From: Perkinsus olseni
Lineage: Eukaryota; Perkinsozoa; Perkinsida; Perkinsidae
Assembly: GCA_013115135.1 (NCBI GenBank)
Contig: JABANP010000046.1
Span: forward strand, 146,909 to 210,908
Reading direction: 5' to 3'
DNA length: 64,000 bases
The notes below the pieces were generated by a model, which worked only from the letters and a program-made list of their open reading frames with translations, was not told the origin of the DNA and did no database searches. Positions within the stretch are counted from its first letter, which is position 1, and each line of letters begins with the position of its first letter. A program made the translations under genes and the position numbers. Positions 22,748-32,938 of this stretch are shown piece after piece.

Positions 22748-24825
22748 ATGGTAGACCAATCTGTTAGCAAGAAGAGACGCTTGTCGAACGGCACAGCAAC
22801 GACTAAGGAAGCAGCAGCCCATACACAGGAGAAGCTCGATGAGCTCATCAAACGATTTGATTCAGGTGACTTAGTGTTCAAATATTATCAAACCACTCGG
22901 TATCTAGAGTGAAATATTGTGCGATTCCGCCAGGATCTATTCGGACGGATCAGTGAACACGCGTAAGGCGGGCGATCTTGGCCATTTCAGTTGGGGAGAG
23001 CATCGTCAAAGAGTTACCCTCCCTCATCCTTGACCTGGAGGAGCGTCTGCCGAAGATCTTTACTCGAACCGAGGACATCGTAGAGTTGGAAGATGCCTTT
23101 GCTAAGAAGGTCAGTGGGCGATTTGGCCCTTGCCAAGGACTCTCGCATTTTGCAAGGCCCTTTTTGGGACAGAACTATGGAGAAGTTTTTCATGCGTCTG
23201 AGACTCGCTCAGTGAGTCAGTCATCCCCTCATTGATAGTTGCCTCACGAGCTATAGCGAGCGATAGTGGGATGGAGTCGCGTACTACTGTGTGTTGCCAT
23301 TAGGAATGCTCGGCGGAGGGTATCCAATCGGGCAAGCCTAATCCCGTGATCGTTGAAGCTAACAGGATTGTTACTAAGGAGTTTGACAAGGCCAGTGAGA
23401 AGTAAGTTCTATGTTTTTTGGGGGGCTGCTCGAGGAATACCAGTCCGTGACGGCTTTTCGCCTCGTGGAGCACGTCCTGGCTGCCATCCCTCTGCCATCT
23501 CTCCCGCCTGCATTGTTATGTAGCTAAGAAACTTCTTTTTGTCGTTATTCCGTATCACTACGCACACTGAATGCGGGCTCATCGGATGCAGTGCTGCTTG
23601 CCGTGGTGACGGTCTCTCGTCTTCACCATTATGATACACCATTACGAGTAATATCATTGACATCTTCATATCAGAGCTGCTCGCCATCTTCCTATTGATA
23701 GGGAGTCTCATCCAGTATTCTATGTATCATCATTATTGTAGGCTCTCGAAGCTCCAGCGTTTTGTCCTCATGCACGTACCCCGAGAAGAGGATGGTAACA
23801 ACTTCGGAGTGGAGGTGCAGGCACAGTTCAATGGGAAGTAAGACGAGGGCGGACATCGACCGTCGCGGGCAATCGGAGCAGAAAATATACTACCTATTTT
23901 AAGTTGGAATCACTGAGACTGTATCACTTTGGTTGGGTTGAAAGCTGGTCTTTTTATGGTACTCTATCATCACTGCAATTTGAATATATACTCAATCCAT
24001 AGAGGAAAGATTGGGAAGATCTTATGTCGGCTCCTAGGAAGATACGCAACATCTCGTTCTGATGAACGCTATTGCATGATAGCATCTTCCCCTTCAGGCT
24101 AGGTGAGTACCTCAAATGGTGCGACGACACGCAGGACGAGAACAAGGTCTACCACCAGGCTCGTGCCGAGAGTAAGCCATCCACCTTGGTGTTGTGGAAT
24201 ATCGTGGCGCGCGAAATATTCATTTGCTTGTTGTCAGTCATTCGACAGATGGAGTTCGAGAGAGCTGTTGAGGAGAGGGAAACTGTGTGTGAGAAAGAGG
24301 ACAAGGTGAGCTCTTTCTTACCACCACCGTGGGGTACCTAAATAGAATGCGCTCACCGTTACGCGTAGATCGGGCCTGATGACGCTGTCATCATGACAGC
24401 AGATATTCTTGCTCCTGACGAGGCAATCAACTACCGCTCAATTTTCGTCCACTATGGCGTTGAATAGAAGCTGCTTTGGGACGCTTGTTGCTCTTTCATC
24501 AGGTGACTAAATCGAAGGCCACCAAATCCGTTGTGAACGTCCCGCAGCTCGGAGACCTCCTCAGGTGAGCTTGGCCGCGTTCTCAGGTATATAACATATT
24601 TGCGTCAGTTACGTGGCTCGTCACGACGCTCTGCAGTACTTCACATTGAAGAACGAACTGCAGGAGTTGATTAGCATGTGAGCCTAGGAGGGCAGGCTAG
24701 GGTTGGTGGAGTTGTGGAGGATTGACGTCAGGTACCTACACTGTTACATCTACCTCAAGAACAACTACGAGAAGATACGATGGCCTCGAGGGAAGTCCGA
24801 GGGCATGAACATGCATATGTACTGA
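22748..24825 (+). CDS. Proteasome activator PA28/REG, copy 3
   Basis: Third copy. The start at 22748 gives MVDQSVSKKRRLSNGTATTK, with a basic KKRR patch that could be a nuclear signal; an in-frame ATG at 22679 would add a hydrophobic leader but the DNA there looks like a pyrimidine-rich 5' leader. Next: IVKELPSLILDLEERLPKIF (22993-23109); SGKPNPVIVEANRIVTKEFD (about 23330-23402); LQRFVLMHVPREEDGNNFGV (23753-23840); YLKWCDDTQDENKVYHQARA (24106-24171); IIRQMEFERAVEERETVCEK (from 24238); VTKSKATKSVVNVPQLGDLL (24504-24565); VARHDALQYFTLKNELQEL; and HCYIYLKNNYEKIRWPRG ending MHMY, TGA at 24823. The intron at 24172-24237 holds a diverged motif A. Confidence 0.88.
24199..24217 (+). repeat. Motif A copy 5 (diverged), in PA28-3 intron 24172-24237
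   Basis: ATATCGTGGCGCGCGAAAT keeps the TCGTGGCGCGCGA core. The DNA could be read through as protein, but the paralogues have GTAAG or GTAGG donors at the same codon and matching acceptors, so it is intronic. Confidence 0.65.
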
Positions 24826-25041
24826 GTATGGTCGCCATCCCCAGCTGCATTCAAGTGAAGTACGCTGCAGCTCGAGTAGTTGCTTTCTTCTAAGACACCA
24901 AAGTGGTCGTAGCCGACCACTGCTATCACGTAAGATAATAACATCCACTGCCAATAACACAACCACACTGCCTCCGCTATCAGTTGGTGGACGTCACCGC
25001 GTGTTGCGTTGGGCGAAGGGTCTAGAGGAGATTCCTGAGAA

Positions 25042-25053
25042 CTTCGCTCCGCC
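25042..25053 (-). repeat. Motif B copy 4 (upstream of QSOX)
   Basis: The minus strand reads GGCGGAGCGAAG. It ends 9 nt before the QSOX start codon, so it lies in the presumed 5' leader, inverted relative to the gene. Confidence 0.6.
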
Positions 25054-25062
25054 TATTTTGTA

Positions 25063-26649
25063 ATGGTCACAGTTGTTTTGGAGAGTTTTATGAAAGAGCC
25101 TTTATTCCGGTTACTGCCGCTCCTGCTCTTGACTGCACTTCTATGCCCGGTTACCCAAGGCAAGGGTTTCTTCCCGCCGGAGAACGGCAAGGTGATAGAG
25201 ATCGATGGGGATCTGCTAGGGAATCTTACGGCCCGGGGAGAGTCGGACGACACTCGAATTGTCCTCTTCTACGCCTCTTGGTGCGGCCACTGTGCTAACT
25301 TCGCGTCGGAGTACGAGATGGTGGCTGAGGTCTTCTCGAGTGTTCCCTCACTGTCCCTGTTCGCTATCGACTGCAATAAGTATCGCGAGGCATGCAGGTC
25401 GGCGGGCGTGGACAGATACCCGACGTTGGTGGGCTATAGGAAGGGCGAGAAGACCGGTGAGAACTGGGACCGGCAAATTCGGGCTGCTAACTACGTTAAT
25501 GAACAGCTCCCTGTAGAGTTGCAACTGTCCGACGTACCGACGATTGAGCATCTCAGAGGACCGTCCATGAAGATGAAAGGAAGTGAGGGGATCGAAGGGT
25601 CGGATACTGCTAGCGATCGAGTCTACGATGGTGTGCTCGCGTTCGCCAATCTGATGGCTACCGCGGTATTCCCAGCTGGGGTGGATTCCTTGGAGGGGTC
25701 CCGTCTCGATACCCTGAAGTACGTCGTGTTGCCGACGGTAGCCACTTTGCATCCGGACGAAGGGTTTCGGGGGGAAGTAGCTGATCTTCAGGCTAGTTTA
25801 CGGAACGTGTACTCGCTCGACTCGAGAGCAATGGTTGGATCTGCTGGCCGAGAAGCCTTTCCTTGGAGGGGAGATAACTCTAGCAACGGCGTTGTCGCCT
25901 GATGACCACTGGGCACTCTGTGGACAACTCAGTTGTGGCCTTTGGCAGTTTCTCCATCATCTAACTCTAGGCGTAGATCGGCCGTATAATGGTCAACAGG
26001 AGAGTGACCTGCTGGTTGATCATACTGGATTGGCGGCTATGAGCGGAATAAGGACGATACTCTCGCAGTACTTCGCATGCGAGGAATGTACGCGGCATTT
26101 CATCGAGGACTACGATAAGTGCCTTTACGGTCGGTGTGTGGGCGGGGATGCCCCGTCGAGGGAGGAGACTGTGATGTGGTTGTGGAGGTTCCACAACGCG
26201 GTGAATTCTCGAGTGTTTGCTAGTCAGAGGCCGGGGGAGAACTCTAGGGCAACTGAATGGCCGTCAGCCTCTCAATGCTCGGCATGTGTATCGACAGCGA
26301 CAGGCGAGTACTCTGAGAAGGTCGTCTATCATTGGATCGTGCAGACCTATCTCGGGGATATGCTCAAGGATGAGACCCTCTACACAGTGCCGTCACCAGT
26401 AAGTACAGAATCGTCTCACGTGTGCTTTGTACAGTGTCTCGCCCGTTCCGTGAGGACACCGTCTTTTGGATGGTCGGGGAGTCGACTCGTTAGCGATAGT
26501 CTCGATGGGCTCTCTTTTTCCTTCAGCTCCGGTCCATCATGCTGTTGCTGCTATCCTTGATTGGTATTGGTGGGCTGGTCCTCTACCAACTACACCAGAA
26601 GCAGATGACATACAACGATCGCCTCGGTAACAGACACCTCAACGAGTAG
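25063..26649 (+). CDS. QSOX: Quiescin-type sulfhydryl oxidase (thioredoxin + Erv/ALR)
   Basis: Start at 25063 gives a signal peptide (LFRLLPLLLLTALLCPVTQG). The thioredoxin domain follows with active site WCGHC in FYASWCGHCANF, and RYPTLVGYRKG. The second half is an Erv/ALR FAD domain: LCGQLSCGLWQFLHHLTLG, the redox pair CEEC in YFACEECTRHF, and FHNAVNSRVF for FAD binding; a third CSAC pair follows. An intron at 26399-26526 leads to a final exon with a transmembrane anchor (MLLLLSLIGIGGLVLYQ) and stop at 26647. QSOX enzymes insert disulfides into secretory proteins using oxygen. The two domains are in different frames: near 25819-25825 one base must be skipped to pass from SLRNVYSLD to REQWLDLLAEK. 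Confidence 0.88.
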
Positions 26650-26703
26650 CTGCTCGTGATGATCCAGACGATGACTGATTGTGAAAAGTGATATTCATGC
26701 ACC

Positions 26704-26715
26704 GCTTCGCTCCGC
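26704..26715 (-). repeat. Motif B copy 5 (between QSOX and EXO1)
   Basis: The minus strand reads GCGGAGCGAAGC, 55 nt after the QSOX stop and inverted relative to both flanking genes. Confidence 0.6.
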
Positions 26716-26886
26716 TCAGATTGTGATTGTATTCTGTAATGAACCTGCTTGTTCTGTTTCACCACCGTACTACCATTGCTCCTGTGCACCACTCCCGTTG
26801 TGATATTCTATAGACCATCAGTCGAGTGTTGCGTTAGTCAGGCAGTGGTGGTACCTTCCCTCAGCGGCCTAGGTTGGCGATTGTGC

Positions 26887-29800
26887 ATGGGAGTAAAGAA
26901 CCTTCTGCAGTACCTCAAGGGGTGCACGGCGACCAAACAGAATATATCTGATTTCAAGGGCAAGCGTGTTGGGATAGATGCCATGGTAGGTCGAGGCAGA
27001 ACGTCGCCCCTTTCGCTGATCATCATTCGCTGGATGTGGGTATAGCAGAGAAGTCAAGGGTCCGTGATACTATTCATGGCACATCATAAAGTCGTGACCA
27101 CCGCCTTGCTACGCTTGTACAGCCGTCGGGTGGATCAACGGAAAGGTCCCGTCCGTCGTTTCAGTGCTGGATGCATCGCGGGGCAATTGCCTGCTGCTTC
27201 GAGCTCGTGTCCGGCCGTGAGAGCGACAAGTTCCTGACGTTCTTCCTCCGCATGATCGCCTTGCTGCAGGGCTACGAGTGAGATTCATCCAGCAGCTGCG
27301 TACACAACAATCGGCCGCCTCTTGTCTTAGTGTCACCCCGGTCGTAGTCTTCGATGGCTGCCGTATGCCGGGCAAAGCTGAGGAGGAGATAAAGAGAGGT
27401 GAGTACCTCGCCGTCCAGTCCACGTGCTCGAGTTGCTCCTCAGGCGAATCGCGGGCTACTGCGGCGGAGTCGGCTAAGGCTATGATCGATGCCGCTGGTA
27501 TCACACAGGCCACCCAGATGACGGGCGAAGTTCGAACCAAATGCATGCAAGCTATCAGAATAACTAACAAGATGATAAGGAAAGTAATTTCTAGCTGCGG
27601 GTCGCCACCAGGATTTGAACCTGGGACTTTCAGTGGCCGTGTCGAGAGCGTCCTAACCTGTTAGACTATACTGAATGTCAGTCAACGAGGACTCGATTGT
27701 GTGTTATCATCCGCTGTTTTGACTTTCCCGAACGCTTAGGTAATGTGCGCCTTGCAAGCTCTCGGAGTGGAGTTCATAGTCGCAGCCTATGAAGCTGATG
27801 CCCAACTCGGGTACATGTATTCTGCCGGTAGGTAGATCGGACATCGAGCCGCTCTCCCAGCTGCACTTGCAGGTCTGGTCGATGCTGTGATCTCCGAGGA
27901 CAGCGACGTTCTCGCGTAGGTGCCAGCTTTCCTGCACTCCCGGACTCTCCTGATGTGTTCAAGGTACGGGTGTAAGATGATGATTGCAAAACTAGACCAG
28001 GCCGGGGACTGCCAGGTTGTTGACTTATCCTGGGCGCTAGAGGGCGGCAGCAGTAGATCGAAGGTGCGCAGTTGCCTTTCTCGCATTAGCCGCGCGGACA
28101 GTTCGAGGACTCTCAGGAGACACCGCAACGAACCGGGGAGTCGACTGCCTCTAAAGAGCTCCGCGCCAAGTACGGCGCTGACCTGGCTAACCTGAGGGAC
28201 TGGACCAAAGAGATGTTCATCGACGCTTGTGTGAGCTGGGATGGTAGCCTAGCAACTCGCAGATGCATCCGAGCTTGAGGCAGGTTCTTGCCGGATGTGA
28301 CTATTCTCATGCATGCAATCTGAAGGGAATGGGTATTAAGACTGCAATGAAGCTGGTGAATAAATACAAAGACTGGCAGCGAACTTTGAGAGCCCTAAAA
28401 ATAGAGGACAAGTTTAGAAAGCAACTTGCATACGAAAAGTGAACCTCTGGCGCTGCGGGAACGGCGGAACTCTCGGCGGCACGTCCGGCAGGTATGAGAC
28501 ATTTCGTAAGAACTTCGAGCTGGCTCGAGCAGTGTTCTGCCTCCATCGAGTGTTCGATCCAAAAACGAGAACCTGCAGGACAATAACGGATGACCCGAGG
28601 TGTCGTTAATGTGCTACATCAAATGTCCGGCGCCAGGATTCGAACCTGGATCTCTCGCTTCTTTAATGAAGGGTGCGAGTGTTCTGACCTGTTAGACTAC
28701 GCCGGAGTTATTTTTTTGGTGCACTCGAGAAAGTCCCTATGTATCCCGTCTTCATTGAATGTCAAAATGTTACGCATTCATTTCAGCCCGCTGCTAGCCG
28801 ACAGCGGCAGCCTCCAAGTCTCTGGTGCCTCCATCACGGATGTCGTCGGGGGCCTAGTCAGCGCCGATGTGATGAATGCCAAAATCTGTGCTAGGACAGG
28901 CCAGCCCATCGTGAGCAACATAGTAACCCTTCCTCTTCACACAGCCGTACCCCAGGACCTGTCCGCTGCTACGGAGGAGTCCGCCTCCTCCGCCTCTAAG
29001 ATCGCGGAGGTTCATAGCAAGCGAGTTGCGTTCAATAAGATGGAGTTCGCGGCTTTGACACGGTTTGTCATTTACCGGTCACAATTATACAGCAGTCCCA
29101 CCACCGGGCAGGTTTCAACAGGAATACGAGCAACTCCGACAACGCCGTGAGGAGCAGCGGAAGCTCGAGAAGCAAACACTGGCGGGGGCTGAGAAAGCCA
29201 GAGAGAAGAAGGGAGAGGCGCTGCATGGCCGGGATAATCAAGTGACTGCGGCGCTGATGTTGAAAGTCCCGAGTATCCTGCTCTTGCTAGTTCCTTGCTG
29301 GTCTGACTCGAGCACTTGGAGAGCCTTTGGGTCGAGGATCAGAGGGCAAGGCTGTTAGGATGGGCTTGGAAGAGATACCACCTTCCACCTCTCAATCGTC
29401 GAGTAGAATCGAGCAATTAGTGGGGATGATGAAGTCCGCCCTCAGGGGCCACGGCCGAGACGACCGTAGAGGATGAGTTCGAGTCTGAGATGCTCGGTGG
29501 CCTGTCGGGTATTTCTCCAGCCGAGCCCGATCAGTTGGATGCGGAGGAAGAGGAGTTCGATATGGCAGACTTGCTCAACGAACTGACTGCCAATGACGCC
29601 TCCGGTACCGTAGAGTGGTCTGTGCTGCTGCCCTCCGCACGAGCCGGGATCCTTTTTTGAACCCCTTGCAGCGCTGCCGTTCTCAGTTACTAGAGTTGAG
29701 GAGAGTGTCAGCTCTAGAGTGAGTGAGCAACCGACTCGCCTGTATTGAATTCCTCGTTATTTTTCGTAGCCTTCCACGTCACACCGAAAGGCGCCGACAC

Positions 29801-30299
29801 GCCGTAAAATATCAGCTAATCCTTTCGCCGCAGCACGTCAAGAAAGTACGACTACGAGCTTGGACGATGGAAAGTGGGGAGAATCAGACACACATGCATC
29901 AACCCGTTCGACGATAGGTGTTTGCCTTCCTTGCCGAAGCCCGGTGCGGCGAGGCGAAGTACAGAGGTCCCGGTGGTGAAAAGGAATCGCGAGGCGCTCG
30001 GTATACAACTCACGGTCGGCCCAGTCCCTGCTTGACTGGAATTGACCTCAGAAGAAGAATCTTCGGCGAAGAAACCTCGAGCAAGCTTTGCTGTATTCGA
30101 CCGAGCCACTTGGAGGAAGCAAGCTGCGAAGGGGCCTACTCAAGTCGAGTTGGTAGGGACCGTCACCCTACAATCCTCTGCGCAGTCGCCGACTTTCAGA
30201 TCACCACTCTCCATACGAAGCTTCCTCCCCCATCTGCCATGCGACGGGCTAGTTGATTGCTCCCTTGTTGATGATGAAGCTGAGCCGACTCTGTACTGA
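26887..30299 (+). CDS. EXO1: Exonuclease 1 (XPG/FEN1 family), split gene
   Basis: Start MGVKNLLQYLKGCTATKQN at 26887 is the family N-terminus. Exons then give CWMHRGAIACCFELVSG (about 27161-27270), VVVFDGCRMPGKAEEEI (27335-27400), a linker helix ending RITNKMIRK (to 27592), LGVEFIVAAYEADAQLGYM (about 27752), VDAVISEDSDVLA (about 27870-27917), YGCKMMIAKLDQAGDCQVV (27964-28060), VLAGCDYSHACNLKGMGIKT (28270-28438; helix-hairpin-helix) and LARAVFCLHRVFDP (28491-28600). These hold the acidic metal-binding residues of a 5'-3' double-strand exonuclease used in mismatch repair. Later exons are charged or coiled (REEQRKLEKQTLAGAEKARE) and end with KKPRASFAVFDRATWRKQAA (about 30065). The C-terminal exon joins and the end at 30299 are uncertain; a one-base frame break is seen near 29441-29450. 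Two introns carry antisense tRNA-like elements. Confidence 0.85.
27594..27671 (-). repeat. Degenerate tRNA-like element in EXO1 intron
   Basis: The minus strand has an A box (TAGTCTAACAGG) and B box (GGTTCAAATCC) at tRNA spacing and a paired T stem (CCAGG/CCTGG), but its acceptor strands do not pair. It lies in the intron joining MIRK to VMCALQALG, antisense to EXO1. Confidence 0.55.
28626..28706 (-). repeat. 81-nt tRNA-like element (copy 1), EXO1 intron
   Basis: The minus strand folds as a tRNA with a perfect 7-bp acceptor stem (TCCGGCG with CGCCGGA), a 3-bp D stem, A box TAGTCTAACAGG, a T arm with CCAGG/CCTGG and B box GGTTCGAATCC. The anticodon arm is odd: stem CTCGC/GCGAG encloses 16 nt with an inner CTT/AAG helix, and no U is found at the usual position 33. 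It may be a tRNA with a tiny intron or a tRNA-derived repeat. It sits antisense in an EXO1 intron. Confidence 0.6.
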
Positions 30300-30673
30300 G
30301 AGACTTCTGGTGTCACTCAGGACGAGTAGAGAATGAAGAATTCATACTGTACACTACACTGTTTCTGTGCACGGATGCTTTTCAACGGACTTCATTCCAG
30401 CCTTGCGTTCATAAACCGGGAAAGCGGAGCTACTCAGCTCATTGAAAATTTTCCGTCGACAATACAACAGTAGGCATGCTCCTGCAAACCTTCAATGGTC
30501 AAGTTACTCGCACCCAATTTTCACGTGAGGCGAAATATGAGCGAATAAAACCAAGCTATTGCAGGAACGTCTGAGCGTCGACCCTCACCACATCGAGCCC
30601 CGTTGCATCGAAGAGGGTGATAAAAAAACCACCGTTGGAGTCGAAATCACTGAACTACGGCGAGTGAATATAA

Positions 30674-30754
30674 TCCAGCGCCAGGATTCGAACCTGGATC
30701 TCTCGCTTGTTTAATGAACGGTGCGAGTGTTCTGACCTGTTAGACTACGCCGGA
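30674..30754 (-). repeat. 81-nt tRNA-like element (copy 2)
   Basis: Near-identical to the copy at 28626-28706. The inner helix of the anticodon arm is GTT/AAC instead of CTT/AAG, a compensatory change. The acceptor stem has one G-U pair. It lies after the recognised part of EXO1. Confidence 0.6.
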
Positions 30755-30901
30755 GTTGCTTATTTGTTTCGATCGCGGGGGTCCTCTGGTAACCCCAGCC
30801 TTGTGTGTGTCGGTGTAAAGTCCAACGCCGTCGCCGGCTTGATTAGACTTGATGCCGATGTGCTAGCAACTTAACGATGAGCTCTCTGTTGCGTTATCTA
30901 G

Positions 30902-31072
30902 TTAGCCCGAACCCAGCCTTATCGTGTTAGAAAAAGCGGACAAAGCTAGATGGTTCATTTCGGTTCGTGGGTAGAGGTCCGAGGACAGGATCTTGACGAC
31001 TGCTTGCGAGTCGGTAAAGTCCCATTCCTCGTCGGCAGCCGTGGCAAGAATCCACTGCACAGCTTTGTAGTA
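30902..31072 (-). CDS. Unplaced exon-like open frame
   Basis: Not recognised. The minus strand reads a protein-like stretch (YYKAVQWILATAADEEWDF, then AVVKILSSDLYPRTEMN) ending at a TAA at 30904-30902. No upstream partner exon was convincingly joined. It lies downstream of the MenH region on the same strand, but shows no enolase-type MenC motif. Confidence 0.25.
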   Translation of the reverse strand, partial: YYKAVQWILATAADEEWDFTDSQAVVKILSSDLYPRTEMNHLALSAFSNTIRLGSG

Positions 31073-31782
31073 CCGCGCACTCCGTGATGGGTGCGTAGGG
31101 GGCCAACCTCCAACACCGCGAGTGAACCTACACTCCTTTCCGTGAGATCGCCGTACAGGCGTCTGCCCTCCGATCCAGTATCAGCGGACCGCACCCTGAG
31201 GGCGTGTTGTGGGATGGGAGCGCTTCCGTGGCCATTTGTACAAACCGCTTTACTCTGCGCAATCGTCGTTCTCATCCTGGCCTCCCACCGAGATACAGAG
31301 AAGGCCTCTCCATCGCCGCACTGTATCAGTGCGGTCTGGTCCGCTGTGGGGTTCCATCCCTTCGACCCGAAGGATGCGGTGCAGGGCAGCCGTGTCCCCG
31401 AGTACCATTGTGTAGCTTGAAATGAGCTGGCATGTCTTGGCAGAGAATGAAACACCCGACGATGCTTGCGAGGGTTTTCACGACATCTATATGGACGCAC
31501 GAAATGAATGAAGACAGCCGTCGTCGGAAAGTAAAAGATGAAAGAAGGCCAGCCAGACGGTTATGTCCCCAACGGATGTCAGCGACGCCGTCAGGTTGCA
31601 CTGTGGTGCCGGGGCCAATGGAAGGGCTGACCATCTGGCGGCGCTTAGGCGAAGTTCTCCCGAAGATCAACGCCGAAGCATGTCTTGGTGGCTGAACTCT
31701 TCCGCCGGTATCAACAGTAGCCAGCTGAGCTGGCCCAGCTCGCTCTGCCCTCCGCTGATGGTTATCCAAGGATCGCGACCTA

Positions 31783-32221
31783 TTGGGAACTGTAATTAAG
31801 GATCTCCTTTCTGCGCCTCGCACGATATGCTGTGGGGTCAACGAAATTCACTCCGGCGACAGCGCCATAATATATGACCATGCGCCCACACCGGCGCGTC
31901 TTTTCTGCCGCGGACCAGCACGGCTGAGGAGAGCCATGTCCGTCACTGCTTCCAGACAAACCCACGACTCCACCCAGCACGAGGGAAAGGTGACAGGCGG
32001 AGTGTCATTTGATGTATACAAGGCGCTCACAGACTTGAACAGACCTGAACTTTGATGCTCTCAGGAAGGCCAGCATGGAGTCCTTGACCAGGGGTCCTTC
32101 AGTTAAGCATTCTCGCTCTGGCCTGGATATCGGCACTCCTGTGAGGAGACTTCAAGCAGCAGCGAGGACGGCAGCGGGGATTCACAACAGTGCGGAAACA
32201 CCATCGTTTGTAGGCGTGTAA
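31783..32221 (+). CDS. Unplaced C-terminal exon(s)
   Basis: Not recognised. A plus-strand frame reading LRKASMESLTRGPSVKHSRS and then RLQAAARTAAGIHNSAETPS ends at TAA (32219-32221). An upstream frame (31940-32053, KVTGGVSFDVYKALTDLN) probably precedes it across a short intron or a frame break. It could be the distal end of EXO1, whose tail is Ser/Lys-rich, or a separate small gene. Confidence 0.3.
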
Positions 32222-32316
32222 CGCGGCGCCCTTGAGCAGAAGACGTAGCTAACTGTACCATGAACTGGTCAGTGTATGAAGGACACTTCCAAAGGATTAA
32301 CGGCGGATAGACACGA

Positions 32317-32397
32317 TCCAGCGCCGGGATTCGAACCTGGATCTCTCGCTTGTTTATTGAACGGTGCGAGTATTCTGACCTGTTAGACTACGCCGGA
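32317..32397 (-). repeat. 81-nt tRNA-like element (copy 3)
   Basis: Third member of the family; the inner helix is GTT/AAC with loop CAATA. The T stem has one mismatch. About 38 bp upstream of it (minus sense) also resemble the flank of copy 2 (shared AGGAC, CCC and CGATCG blocks), so copies 2 and 3 were duplicated with flank. Confidence 0.55.
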
Positions 32398-32938
32398 GTT
32401 AGCTTCTAATACCGATCGTGGGAGTCCTTTCGTAAGACGCTTCTTCGAGCTAGCGCCAAAGTAACTCTTGTTGGGTCTTTTTCTTCTCGACTTATCACCA
32501 GAATCTTCGACTTCTTCCAAGCTCATCCTTGGCGCGCTGTTGAAGTGGACAAGATTCACTTCGGTCATTTACTTTCCGACCACAGAATTTTTGATTTTCC
32601 CATGCGCCCATCATAATGTCATTTGGGACCTCGCGAGCGTCAATGGGCGTTTGCGTCCCTACCAAGACAGGCCATTGTAAGCAGCTCAGTTTTTCGAAGA
32701 ATGTTCTCCCCTCTTGCCTTTTCGCGCTTCATTTGCGGTCATCTGGATAGGACTTTTTGTTCTCCTCTCATCTCACTCAGAGAAGCAACCCAACAGTCAA
32801 ATCGTCCAGAAAACAAGGGAGTCACCAATCAATCCTGCGGCTAGGCGCAGACGCTAAAATGACGCTTATCGCCACGTGATTATTCTGCGATAATAAAACG
32901 TGAGAGAAAAGGTGATGAGCAGTACAACAAAGGAATAC
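32398..32938. other. Spacer downstream of MenH
   Basis: A Lys/Arg-rich minus frame (32568-32383, with KSRRKRPNKSYFGASSKKR) may be an exon of an unidentified gene; nothing else is supported. Confidence 0.3.

Noticed and set aside
24172..24237. Reading motif A in PA28-3 as coding (IVAREIF)
   Set aside because: PA28-1 and PA28-2 have donor and acceptor sites at the same codons; splicing gives the conserved RA(D/E)(I)(L/I)R(R/K/Q)M join.
31091..31425. Several overlapping plus-strand frames
   Set aside because: They overlap a more protein-like minus exon and have no shared features with a family; treated as shadows.
30902..32568. Possible MenC domain downstream of MenH
   Set aside because: No enolase-superfamily motifs (catalytic Lys pair or Asp/Glu metal ligands in context) could be found in any minus frame.
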